A DNA stretch of 35,466 bases, taken from NCBI GenBank assembly GCA_018660465.1, contig JABJKH010000033.1, forward strand, positions 1 through 35,466, given 5' to 3'. Under the pieces are notes generated by a model. The model saw only the letters and a list, made by a program, of their open reading frames with translations, made no database searches and was not told the DNA's origin. Both the position numbers and the translations under genes were made by a program. This stretch comes from Rhodospirillaceae bacterium (GTDB lineage Bacteria; Pseudomonadota; Alphaproteobacteria; Rhodospirillales; JABJKH01). Shown piece by piece: positions 6,319-14,667 of the stretch (position 1 is the first letter of the stretch; every line of letters begins with the position of its first letter).

Positions 6319-9030
6319 ATGAAACGTATCAAAAACCAATTGTCCCGCCGGGATATGCTGAAGACCGGCGCTTTTGTATCCTCTGCAGCAGGTGCCAGCT
6401 TAATGGTCGGCGCAAATCCTGAACTGGAAATCGCTTCTGCTCATGCGGCTGACGCACCAAACGAGGATGAACGCTCCACCGCCATTGCCCAATGCCCGTA
6501 CTGTGGTGTGGGCTGCGGCACCATCATTCAGGTGGAGAAAGGCAAGATCGTCTCCATGCGGCCTGATAAGGATCACCCGACCAATTACGGTCTGCAATGC
6601 ATCAAGGGCTTGACCGCGGCGGAGCCGATGTATGTGGATCGGATGGAAGGCGATTCCTACGTCCGCAAAGATGTCTGGGCGGAATGGAATAAGCCGGGCC
6701 ACGGCGACATGGATTTTATTTCCAAGACCAAGGGCTCGTTCGACGAAGAACATTTTGACCGGGTGCCCTACGAAAAAGCATCCGACATGGTGGCGCATAA
6801 GGTCGCCCATTTCGCCAAGAAATATAGCGGCAATTCCATCGCACTTTATGGCTCCGGACAGTTGACGATGGAGGGGCAGTATCTTGAGAACCTGTTTTTG
6901 AAAGGCATCCTCGGGTCCAACACCATCGAAGCAAATGCGCGGATGTGCATGACCTCCGCTGTGACCGGGTACTTTGCGACCCTGGGTTCAGATACGCCAC
7001 CGTTGGCTTACGATGATATTGAGCTTGCGGATATGATCATGCACTTCGGCCATAACGCTCGGGAATCGCATCCGATTATTTTCTGGCGCGCAGCCGATCA
7101 TAAAAGGAAGAAAGACATCCCGACCGTCGTGGTTGATCCTCGGCGTACCGGAACCGTCATGGGTTATGAGGACATCAATCCAAAGAACAACGTTCATGTG
7201 CCGATCCTGAATGGTGACATTAGTTTCTTGAATGCCATCGCCCATGTTTTGCTGAAAGACCACAAAGATGTCGTCGACTGGGAGTTCATGAAAAAACACA
7301 CATCGGGCTGGGAAGAATATACCCAGGGTGTGCTCAAGGACTACAGTCCCGAACAAGTGCAAGATCGCATGGGTGGGAAGAACCACGACGTGTCGCCGGC
7401 ACTCATCCGCAAGGTCGCCAGTATGTTCGCCGACGCCACCCGCAAACGCTTGGCCCGTTCCAAAGGCAAGCAAAGCGGCAAGGGTTACGGCGGGGGCATC
7501 ATCATGTGGGGCATTGGTTACAACCAGCACATCCACGGCCAGCACAATGTGATCTCTATCATCAACCTGCTGACGATGACCGGCAACTTGGCCAAACCCG
7601 GCTGCGGTCCGTTCTCCATGACCGGCCAGCCCAACGCGATGGGCGAACGGTTCACTGGTGGGTTGACGGGACGGCTTCCGTTTAACCAGCCACTGAAAAA
7701 CAAAAAGCATCGTCTTCACATGGCCAAACATTGGGGGGTGCCGGAGAAAAATTTGGTCACCGCCATGAACTCAAAGAACCCAGGCTATGCCGTCGGTATG
7801 ATGGAGCGCGCGTTGAAGGGCGAGGTTAAAGCCATGTTCTTGGTTTACGCCACCCATATTGATCTGCCGGATCAATACAATCTTGTCCGCCCGGCACTCA
7901 ATAAGACGTTCAACGTGGTGCAGGAAATTTATCGTCACGCGCCGAATAATCTTTATGCGGATGTTATTTTTCCGGCGGCAACGTGGGGCGAGGTCGAAGG
8001 CGTTTATATCTCGTCTGAACGCCGCATCAACCTCTGCCAGAAAGCGGCAGAACCGCCCAAGGGTTGCCGTCCTGACATGGACATGGTCATCGATAAGGCC
8101 AAGGAAATTGGTCATTTGCTTGGTCTCGATATGAAGAAAATTCTTCCTTATGAGAAAAAGAAGGATGGATTTTATGATGCCCAGGAAGTTTTCCGCGATG
8201 TTATCAAAGCCTCCGAAGGCACGGATACCGACCTGACTGGAATTCTGGAGGTCGAGAAGCTGGATAAGGAAACCCCTTATGAGCAGTTGGAAGAACTGCG
8301 TGGCATTCAATGGCCGGCGCCGACCTATGAGACTGCTAAGAAAGGCGGCACCAAGCGACGCTTCATGCTGCAAGAAGGGGCTTGGGAGAGCAAACCCTAC
8401 GGCTACTTCCGCACCAATGACGGCAAGGTGCATATGAAGTTCGTGAAGCAAGACTATACAAACCGAGAAAAAATAACCAAAAAGCTCATGGAATTCGGCA
8501 CCAAGGAGGGGGTGTACAGCATCGACCATATTGACCTGATTAAGCAGGCCCGCGATCAGGCGTTAACCCCTGACATGCCCGACGAGGAACATCGCGGCAA
8601 AAAGTGGAAGGATGTACCGAAGGACAAATTCCCATATTGGTTTGGTCTTGGTGTTGTTTATGAGCACTTCCATACGGCGAAGTCCAACCGCAGCCCAACG
8701 ACCCGTCGCCTGGTGCCTGAAATGTATGTCGAAATGCACGAAGACGATGCTAAGGATTTGGGCATCAAGGATGGCGACAAAGTTCGCGTCGTCACCCGGC
8801 GAGGATCACTAGAGGCCCGTGCCCAGGTCGGCACGAACTCTCTGGTCAAACCGGCCCGGAACAACGTGCCGAGAGGCTACATGTTCGGACCTTGGAACCT
8901 TTCGGTGGCGGACAGTGCGGATCCCAAGAAAAACAAGTGGCTGGCCAACGGTGTGACCAGCCGGGTCTGGGATCCTGTGTCGGGGCAAGTTGACTTTAAG
9001 AAGAGTGCTGCTCGGATCGAAAAAATTTAG
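6319..9030 (+). CDS. NapA-like Tat-exported molybdopterin oxidoreductase
   Basis: A 903-residue bis-MGD enzyme of the DMSO-reductase superfamily, longer than typical NapA (about 830). The Tat signal SRRDMLK (residues 9-15) ends near the AHA/ADA site. The [4Fe-4S] cysteines are C59, C62, C66 and C94, with the electron-transfer Lys at 96 (CIKG). The N-terminal motif CPYCGVGCG is closer to assimilatory nitrate reductases and formate dehydrogenases than to NapA (CRFCGTGC). The predicted Mo ligand is C210 in NARMCMTSAVTGY, as in NapA/NasA. The C-terminus (VWDPVSGQVDFKKSAARIEK) is strongly NapA-like. Extra segments near residues 108-150 and in the second half account for the length. Nitrate is possible, but the lack of napB and napD leaves the substrate open. 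Confidence 0.88.
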   Translation: MKRIKNQLSRRDMLKTGAFVSSAAGASLMVGANPELEIASAHAADAPNEDERSTAIAQCPYCGVGCGTIIQVEKGKIVSMRPDKDHPTNYGLQCIKGLTAAEPMYVDRMEGDSYVRKDVWAEWNKPGHGDMDFISKTKGSFDEEHFDRVPYEKASDMVAHKVAHFAKKYSGNSIALYGSGQLTMEGQYLENLFLKGILGSNTIEANARMCMTSAVTGYFATLGSDTPPLAYDDIELADMIMHFGHNARESHPIIFWRAADHKRKKDIPTVVVDPRRTGTVMGYEDINPKNNVHVPILNGDISFLNAIAHVLLKDHKDVVDWEFMKKHTSGWEEYTQGVLKDYSPEQVQDRMGGKNHDVSPALIRKVASMFADATRKRLARSKGKQSGKGYGGGIIMWGIGYNQHIHGQHNVISIINLLTMTGNLAKPGCGPFSMTGQPNAMGERFTGGLTGRLPFNQPLKNKKHRLHMAKHWGVPEKNLVTAMNSKNPGYAVGMMERALKGEVKAMFLVYATHIDLPDQYNLVRPALNKTFNVVQEIYRHAPNNLYADVIFPAATWGEVEGVYISSERRINLCQKAAEPPKGCRPDMDMVIDKAKEIGHLLGLDMKKILPYEKKKDGFYDAQEVFRDVIKASEGTDTDLTGILEVEKLDKETPYEQLEELRGIQWPAPTYETAKKGGTKRRFMLQEGAWESKPYGYFRTNDGKVHMKFVKQDYTNREKITKKLMEFGTKEGVYSIDHIDLIKQARDQALTPDMPDEEHRGKKWKDVPKDKFPYWFGLGVVYEHFHTAKSNRSPTTRRLVPEMYVEMHEDDAKDLGIKDGDKVRVVTRRGSLEARAQVGTNSLVKPARNNVPRGYMFGPWNLSVADSADPKKNKWLANGVTSRVWDPVSGQVDFKKSAARIEKI

Positions 9031-9044
9031 AAAAGGCGCGTCCG

Positions 9045-9623
9045 GTGAAACGCAGAACCTTTATTCGCACTATGGGAGCAGGGGCCGTGGCGACCTTGGC
9101 CTCTGGCCCCGTGCGATCTGCGGTCAATCGACCTTCGATGCGGTATTTGCGTCCACCCGGAGCTTTGGAGGAAAATGAATTTCTGTCGCGGTGCATTAAT
9201 TGCGGGCAATGCGGAGAGATTTGTCCGAACCGATGCATCAAATACTTCGGCCTAGAAAACGGCCTGAGCTCGGTTGATACACCGTACATAATCCCCCGCG
9301 AAAAAGCCTGTATTCTGTGTATGAAGTGCGGAGATGTTTGCCCGACCGGTGCCATCCAACCCGTTAAACGCGCGATGAAACCGATCCTCGAAAACGTTCA
9401 AATGGGCCACGCTGTTGTTGATGAGAGCCTGTGTCTGTCGTTTCAGGGCAAGACCTGCGGCGTGTGTTACCGCGCCTGCCCCCTGCCGGACGTGGCTATT
9501 TCTGTCGGCATGCTGGAACAACCTCACGTGTCGGAAAAGTGCGTCGGTTGCGGCTTGTGCGAACGATCCTGCATTCAGATGCCGCAAGCCATTCGGATCA
9601 TGCCGAATTATGAAAGGGGGTAA
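9045..9623 (+). CDS. napG: NapG-like periplasmic polyferredoxin (first copy)
   Basis: A 192-residue iron-sulfur protein starting at GTG 9045, 14 bases after the molybdoenzyme gene. The N-terminal RRTFIR twin-arginine motif and hydrophobic stretch indicate Tat export. Four [4Fe-4S] clusters are predicted from CINCGQCGEIC, CILCMKCGDVC, CGVCYRAC with an upstream Cys, and CVGCGLCERSC. In Nap systems NapG forms a quinol-oxidising unit with membrane NapH. The opening YLRPPGALEE is shared with the second copy at 10627, so the two are paralogues flanking napH. Confidence 0.9.
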   Translation: MKRRTFIRTMGAGAVATLASGPVRSAVNRPSMRYLRPPGALEENEFLSRCINCGQCGEICPNRCIKYFGLENGLSSVDTPYIIPREKACILCMKCGDVCPTGAIQPVKRAMKPILENVQMGHAVVDESLCLSFQGKTCGVCYRACPLPDVAISVGMLEQPHVSEKCVGCGLCERSCIQMPQAIRIMPNYERG

Positions 9624-9625
9624 GC

Positions 9626-10627
9626 ATGCAGAGTTCAAACCCCTTCTTCCTCTGGCGGCATTTGAATAAGCTCAGGTGGATCGTCTTAAGCGCCGTCTTT
9701 GCGATGCTGGTGTTGCTGCCGCTTCTGCATGTCTATCAGACTTTTGTGGCAGCGCACGCTTATGATCTTTTAGCGCCGTCTGAAAAGCAGCTTTACGATG
9801 TGATGGAAGCCATCAGTGCCCCCTTTGTCGGCGATCCCGCGCGAGACCTGGACGCAATCAAAGGCACCACATGGTCTGGAACATTTTGGGGATTGAAGGT
9901 GTCCGATCCCCTGGCACCGCTGGGTCAGATGGCAGCGAGCCTGTCCGTTTATTGGCCATTTATTCTAACCGCTTTAATTCCGGTTCTCTTCACTGTTGTG
10001 CTGGGGCGTTTCTTTTGCGGTTGGATTTGCCCGGCGACGTTGCTTTATGAATTGAATTCGAATTTTGCCGCGTGGTTGCGGTGGGCCGGATTGAAGACCG
10101 GCAATCATATCTTCGATAAGCGCATTAAATATGGTGTGCTGGGACTTGGATTGGTGGGCTCAGCGTTAACGGGGTCTGTGCTGGTCGCTGCCGTCTATCC
10201 GCCTGCCATCGTTGGCCGTGAGATATATTATGTTTTGGCGTTGAGTGGGTTCGGCGCGGGAGCCGTGTTTTTTCTCGGCACCATGCTGTTTGATCTGTTG
10301 GTCGCACGACGCGGGTTCTGTCGCTATCTCTGCCCCGGCGGTGCGCTGTATTCTCTGCTGGGGCGCTATCGGTTGCTGCGTATCCGTCGGATTGTCGAAA
10401 CCTGTAACGACTGTGCGAAATGCAATGTGGTGTGCAAATTCGGCCTTGATCCGTTGCGCGATGGCTTCGGTCAGGAATGCAACAACTGCACGGCCTGCAT
10501 GGCGGTCTGCCCTGTTGATGCCATGACATTCACCCTTCGATTTACCGATATCTCGGCTCAAGGTCCGGGCCACCAAGGGCGGCAGTTCCAACGCGACCAA
10601 GATTCTGAGCAGAAGGAAGCAGCTTGA
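9626..10627 (+). CDS. napH: NapH-like membrane ferredoxin, quinol dehydrogenase component
   Basis: A 333-residue inner-membrane protein with about five transmembrane segments. It has the cytoplasmic Cys-x3-CP motifs typical of NapH (FFCGWICP and RGFCRYLCPGG) and two C-terminal [4Fe-4S] motifs (CNDCAKCNVVC, CNNCTACMAVC). It starts two bases after napG with a GGGGG-type ribosome site. NapH passes electrons from quinol to NapG across the membrane. An unusually long loop (about residues 50-100) lies between the first two helices. Its stop overlaps the next start (TGATG), indicating coupled translation. Confidence 0.9.
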   Translation: MQSSNPFFLWRHLNKLRWIVLSAVFAMLVLLPLLHVYQTFVAAHAYDLLAPSEKQLYDVMEAISAPFVGDPARDLDAIKGTTWSGTFWGLKVSDPLAPLGQMAASLSVYWPFILTALIPVLFTVVLGRFFCGWICPATLLYELNSNFAAWLRWAGLKTGNHIFDKRIKYGVLGLGLVGSALTGSVLVAAVYPPAIVGREIYYVLALSGFGAGAVFFLGTMLFDLLVARRGFCRYLCPGGALYSLLGRYRLLRIRRIVETCNDCAKCNVVCKFGLDPLRDGFGQECNNCTACMAVCPVDAMTFTLRFTDISAQGPGHQGRQFQRDQDSEQKEAA

Positions 10628-11226
10628 TGGAACGCCGCAGCATCTTGCAGAAATCTGCTGCCGGGTTGGCCCTGCTGGGTGTAAGTGCGTTGCCGTTTGG
10701 ATTAGCGTCCTTTTTAACTCCCGAACGTGCCCGCGCAGAACGAAATTATTTGCGTCCACCAGGTGCATTGAAAGACGACGCAAATTTTATCACGGCTTGT
10801 ATTGGCTGTGGGCTTTGTGGCGAGGTCTGTCCGCCGCGGTGCATCAAATTCCACACGCGAGACGGCGGCACACAAGTCAACACGCCCTATATAGACCCAA
10901 CCGAAAAGGCCTGCATCCTGTGTGATAAATGCATGGACGTGTGCCCGACTAATGCACTGACGAAGGTGGCGCGAACCAAGATCGATATGGGCATCGCCAG
11001 GATTGACCGCACTGCATGTTTTCCCTGGGTTGACCGAGGTGTCTGCGGTGCCTGCGTTACTGTGTGTCCGTTAGGCAAGCAAGGCATCACGTTCGATTTC
11101 GCCAATATATACCGCCCGGTCATTAAGAATGGCTGCGTCGGCTGTGGGCTTTGTGTTGAGGTTTGCCCGCATCCAAGCACGCCAATTTGGATTGTAGAGC
11201 GACCAACACAGTCACGATCAACATGA
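10627..11226 (+). CDS. NapG-like periplasmic polyferredoxin (second copy)
   Basis: A 199-residue paralogue of the first NapG. ATG 10627 overlaps the napH stop by one base; the TTG three bases earlier is less likely. A Tat-type start (MERRSILQK) with a hydrophobic stretch ends near ARAE. Four [4Fe-4S] motifs are CIGCGLCGEVC, CILCDKCMDVC, CGACVTVC with an upstream Cys, and CVGCGLCVEVC. Having two NapG proteins around one NapH is unusual; they may form a longer electron wire or serve two acceptors. Confidence 0.88.
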   Translation: MERRSILQKSAAGLALLGVSALPFGLASFLTPERARAERNYLRPPGALKDDANFITACIGCGLCGEVCPPRCIKFHTRDGGTQVNTPYIDPTEKACILCDKCMDVCPTNALTKVARTKIDMGIARIDRTACFPWVDRGVCGACVTVCPLGKQGITFDFANIYRPVIKNGCVGCGLCVEVCPHPSTPIWIVERPTQSRST

Positions 11227-11238
11227 AAGAGTTTCGGT

Positions 11239-11862
11239 ATGTCTAAAGCCATTACGGTCCCTGTTGCTGCATTGGTCCTTGGATCGATATTCTGGGTATT
11301 AGTCGCGGGACCGGCAGTTGCCCACCATATTTTAGGACGACCTGCTTATGGCTTGAATGAAGACTCAAACACCCCGTCAAGCATTCAGGGCGAAGCACAA
11401 GTCAAAGACTACATGATCACGTTCATGGTTTTCCCAGCATTTCCCAAGCCCGAAGAACCCGGGCGCGTTCACCTCTATGTCAAACGCATTGATGACGGAA
11501 CACCATTTAAGGGCAAGGTGACGTTCTCTGTCCAAAAAGAATCTTTTTTGCCGGGACATTCCGACCATGGCCAGAAGCTGGGTGTTCAGCCGCCTGATGA
11601 CAGCGTTTTCCGGCAGAGCTTTCAATTTCACGAAGCCGGTGACTACCTCATCACCGCCGAATTCGAAGCTGATAACAAACCCTACCATATTGAATTTTCA
11701 GTGCGCGTCGGCGCACCGCCGCTGCTCGGCACCTGGGAGATTATCTTCGGCCTGATGTTCCTCCTGATCGTTGGCATTAGCCTGGTGCAGCGCAGACGCA
11801 CCATGACCGGCAAAATTAAAAGCGCCCATGAAAGTGATGGGCGAGAAGAAAGTTCAACATGA
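11239..11862 (+). CDS. FixH/YtkA-like membrane-anchored periplasmic protein
   Basis: A 207-residue protein with an N-terminal signal/anchor (about residues 5-28), a periplasmic beta-sandwich-like domain and a C-terminal helix (about 168-188) followed by a basic cytoplasmic tail. The mature start AHHILGRPAYGLNED and the pattern of short beta strands recall FixH/YtkA-like proteins found near cytochrome and metalloenzyme clusters. No haem motif or conserved cysteine is present; a pair of histidines at the mature N-terminus could bind metal. Its stop overlaps the following ATG. Assignment is by general resemblance, and an assembly or copper/haem-handling role is only inferred. Confidence 0.55.
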   Translation: MSKAITVPVAALVLGSIFWVLVAGPAVAHHILGRPAYGLNEDSNTPSSIQGEAQVKDYMITFMVFPAFPKPEEPGRVHLYVKRIDDGTPFKGKVTFSVQKESFLPGHSDHGQKLGVQPPDDSVFRQSFQFHEAGDYLITAEFEADNKPYHIEFSVRVGAPPLLGTWEIIFGLMFLLIVGISLVQRRRTMTGKIKSAHESDGREESST

Positions 11863-12446
11863 AACGCCGCGACTTTTTCAGGCTTGGCGCACAAAAGGCA
11901 GCGAAGGTCGTTTCCCGTGCCGCCCTTGATAAAATTGTCGGACCTGTCGGCACTTGGATCCGCCCGCCGTATTCCTTGAGCGAAGTTTCGTTTCAGCAGG
12001 CCTGCACCCGATGTGATGCATGTATTGAAGCCTGCACCTATGATGTCTTGTTTAAGCTGACCAATAACCACGGTCCGCAGGTCGCGGACACGCCGGCAAT
12101 GGACTTGGTCAATAAAGGCTGTCACATGTGTGAGAATTGGCCCTGTGTTGCGGCGTGTGAGGCGCAAGCCTTGGTGATGCCGGGGAAAGGTGAAGAACGC
12201 CTGAGAATCGCTCAGGTTGAGATCGATCCGAATATTTGCCTGCCGTACGCGGGTCCTGAATGCGGCGCCTGTGCGCATTCCTGCCCTGTTCCTGGAGCAT
12301 TGGAATGGCAGGATCGAATTAAACCTGTCATTAATCAAAGTCTCTGCAGCGGATGTGCACTTTGCCGTGAAGCCTGCATCGTTGAGCCCAAAGCGGTTAA
12401 GGTCGCGCCTGCTGTTTTGGAGGAGTCCGCGGCAAAAGTTTCATGA
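11859..12446 (+). CDS. NapF/NapG-family ferredoxin-type protein
   Basis: A 195-residue iron-sulfur protein. It opens with KRRDFFRLG like a Tat signal but lacks the following hydrophobic stretch, so it may stay in the cytoplasm as NapF does. Four cysteine clusters are visible: CTRCDACIEAC, CHMCENWPCVAAC, CGACAHSC with an upstream Cys, and CSGCALCREAC. NapF proteins interact with cytoplasmic NapA during maturation, which would fit an operon that lacks NapD. It overlaps both neighbours by four bases. Confidence 0.8.
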   Translation: MKRRDFFRLGAQKAAKVVSRAALDKIVGPVGTWIRPPYSLSEVSFQQACTRCDACIEACTYDVLFKLTNNHGPQVADTPAMDLVNKGCHMCENWPCVAACEAQALVMPGKGEERLRIAQVEIDPNICLPYAGPECGACAHSCPVPGALEWQDRIKPVINQSLCSGCALCREACIVEPKAVKVAPAVLEESAAKVS

Positions 12447-14548
12447 ACCAGAAACTCGCATATGTATGGGTGGCACTTACGCTGAGCCTATTGATATGTG
12501 CCCCGGCCCAGGCAGGGCGATTGTCCGACGCCAAAAGCCCTTATCTTTTATCTCATGCAGAAGACGCAATTGATTGGCATGCGTGGCGTATAGAAACGCT
12601 CGATTTGGCACGACGAGAAAACAAACTCATATTTCTTTCCATCGGTTATGCCTCTTGCCACTGGTGTCATGTGATGTCGCGGACGACATTTTCTGACCCG
12701 TCAGTGATTAAAGTGCTGAACGAAAATTATATCAATATTCTCGTTGATCGCGAAGAGCGCCCTGATCTGGACAGCTACTTCATGAAGATTATGTCGGCAA
12801 TGATCGGAACGAGCGGCTTGCCGGCAAATTTCTTTTTGACGCCAGACTTGGTTCCCGTTTTTGCGGGCGGCTATCTTGCACCAAAATCAAAGTATGGCGA
12901 CCCCGGGTTCTTAAAAGTCTCGATGTCCATTGCCAGGGAGTGGAGTAACAACCGGCAAAATTTTGCGAAAGATGTAGACATCACCCGCGCCCAGTCGAAG
13001 GCAATGTGGCAGCCACCATCCGGTCGAGGGCCAGAGAAGGGCGGAGACTTTCGTAAACGTGCGCAACGTCATTGGTCGCAACGGTTTGATCGCAAATACG
13101 GCGGCTTTGGAAACCAACCAAAATTCCCTCAGCCTAATGTTTTGTTGTTCCTGCTGGCTCAAGCGGCGAAGGGGGGAGCCCCTAATCTTCTAGATAATAT
13201 TTACCGTACCTTGGATCACATGGCAGCCGGTGGAATTCGCGATCAATTGGGCGGCGCATTTCACCGCTACGCTGTTGATCGCTTTTGGCAAGTCCCCCAT
13301 TTCGAAATTATGCTGAACCAAAATGCGCTGTTGGCGCAGGTCTACTTGGCGGCCTTTCAGCTTTCTGGAAAACCACTCTACGCCGCCATCGCGCGCGGCA
13401 TCTTAGATGACCTGATCCTTCGATTTCGTCTCTCAAGGGGTGGATTTGCCGCATCCCTTGATGCCGAATCTGAAGGGGGAGATGGTCAATATTATACCTG
13501 GACCCGAGACGAAGTGCGGGCTGTTTTGGGGGTTCGAGAGAGCGCACTTTTTATAAATTCCTATGTCGATACAGTACATGGATTGATCCGCGGACGAAGC
13601 GTCCTTCGCCACCTTGGCGCTACGGATACCCAGCTAAAATCTGCGCAACGATTATCCGCCAGCCGAACCCGACTTCTTAAGGCGCGTCAGAAACGCGTGC
13701 CGCCAAGTCGCGACGATAAAGTGCTGATCTCATGGAATGCGCTTGTCGTCAGTGCCTTGGCAAAAGCCGCGCGAATTCTTGACGAGCAGCGATATCTAGC
13801 GATTGCCCAGGACGAAATGAGGTATCTTCTTTTGCCTCTTTCAAGTCGCTTTGGCCTTTCGCACCATCAATGGAAGGGGGCCGGGTCGGGGCGTGTGTTT
13901 CTTGATGATTACAGCTTTTTGATCCAGGCGCTGCTAGATCTTTACGAAGCGGATTTTCATATCGACCATCTCGACCAAGCGCGACAGCTTATGACAGTGC
14001 TGATTGAAAAATTTCAGGCCGCACCGGGAAACCTATTCCAATTGACACCTCTGGATAGGACGTCACGAATCCCCAGCCAAATCATATGGGAGGAGGACGG
14101 CTTGCCGTCAGGAAATGCCGCAGCATTGACGGCGCTTCATCGCTTGGTGCTGTTCGGTGCAGAGCGCGATTTTGAAGCTCCAACTCGGGCTATCATAGAG
14201 TCCCTCGGTCGCTATCTAAAGGATTCGGCCCCGCTTGCAACGGGCCTAATAGGGGCGCTGAATTTCCAACCAAATGAGGCCCATGAAATTATTATCGTGG
14301 GCAACCGTAATTATAGGGACACTCGTACCTTGCAGCGGGTTGTGAATAGAACTTTCCTCCCAGGAACGGTCGTTGCGGTCATCCCTCCGAACGCCAAAAA
14401 AGATAACATCAAATGGCCGTTACTTTCTGCCCGCCCGATGAATGATAATAAAGCGACAGCCTATGTTTGCCAAAAAAGATTATGTAAGTTGCCCGTTATG
14501 TCGCCCGACGATCTAAAGCGCCAATTGGATAGTATCTATAGTAATTAG
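12443..14548 (+). CDS. Exported YyaL/DUF255-type thioredoxin-fold protein
   Basis: A 701-residue protein with a signal peptide (residues 1-24, PAQA/GRL), then the conserved DUF255 opening (KSPYLLSHAEDAIDWHAW) and a thioredoxin-like domain with CHWC at 72-75 (SCHWCHVMSR). A long C-terminal alpha/alpha-barrel region, of the kind found in six-hairpin glycosidase-like folds, follows. Most family members are annotated as cytoplasmic, so the clear export signal is noteworthy. It overlaps the ferredoxin gene (ATGA) and is the last gene of the operon. It may reduce disulfides or help mature cytochromes in the periplasm; the biochemical function of the family is unsettled. Confidence 0.85.
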   Translation: MNQKLAYVWVALTLSLLICAPAQAGRLSDAKSPYLLSHAEDAIDWHAWRIETLDLARRENKLIFLSIGYASCHWCHVMSRTTFSDPSVIKVLNENYINILVDREERPDLDSYFMKIMSAMIGTSGLPANFFLTPDLVPVFAGGYLAPKSKYGDPGFLKVSMSIAREWSNNRQNFAKDVDITRAQSKAMWQPPSGRGPEKGGDFRKRAQRHWSQRFDRKYGGFGNQPKFPQPNVLLFLLAQAAKGGAPNLLDNIYRTLDHMAAGGIRDQLGGAFHRYAVDRFWQVPHFEIMLNQNALLAQVYLAAFQLSGKPLYAAIARGILDDLILRFRLSRGGFAASLDAESEGGDGQYYTWTRDEVRAVLGVRESALFINSYVDTVHGLIRGRSVLRHLGATDTQLKSAQRLSASRTRLLKARQKRVPPSRDDKVLISWNALVVSALAKAARILDEQRYLAIAQDEMRYLLLPLSSRFGLSHHQWKGAGSGRVFLDDYSFLIQALLDLYEADFHIDHLDQARQLMTVLIEKFQAAPGNLFQLTPLDRTSRIPSQIIWEEDGLPSGNAAALTALHRLVLFGAERDFEAPTRAIIESLGRYLKDSAPLATGLIGALNFQPNEAHEIIIVGNRNYRDTRTLQRVVNRTFLPGTVVAVIPPNAKKDNIKWPLLSARPMNDNKATAYVCQKRLCKLPVMSPDDLKRQLDSIYSN

Positions 14549-14638
14549 TTTTGATTAATTCCAAACTGAAGTACTATCGTAACTTATATTTTTTGTGTAT
14601 TGTCGGGCTCTATTTTAGCCAATGGTAATTTATTTCAA

Positions 14639-14659
14639 TCCTATTAGACCTCGATAGGA
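14639..14659 (+). promoter_or_regulatory. Hairpin covering the ribosome site of the sensor kinase
   Basis: TCCTAT (14639-14644) can pair with ATAGGA (14654-14659), leaving a 9-base loop. The downstream arm contains the AGGA Shine-Dalgarno of the kinase, whose TTG start is at 14668. Masking would lower translation; the stem is short, so the effect may be weak. Confidence 0.3.
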
Positions 14660-14667
14660 ATCTCTAA

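Noticed and set aside
7771-8529. Long minus-strand open frame (252 codons) inside the molybdoenzyme gene
   Set aside because: It lies wholly opposite a clear NapA-like coding sequence, has no recognisable domain and no ribosome site of note.
10166-10783. Minus-strand open frame (205 codons) opposite napH and the second napG
   Set aside because: The plus strand encodes intact Fe-S motifs across the same bases; the antisense product has no recognisable family.
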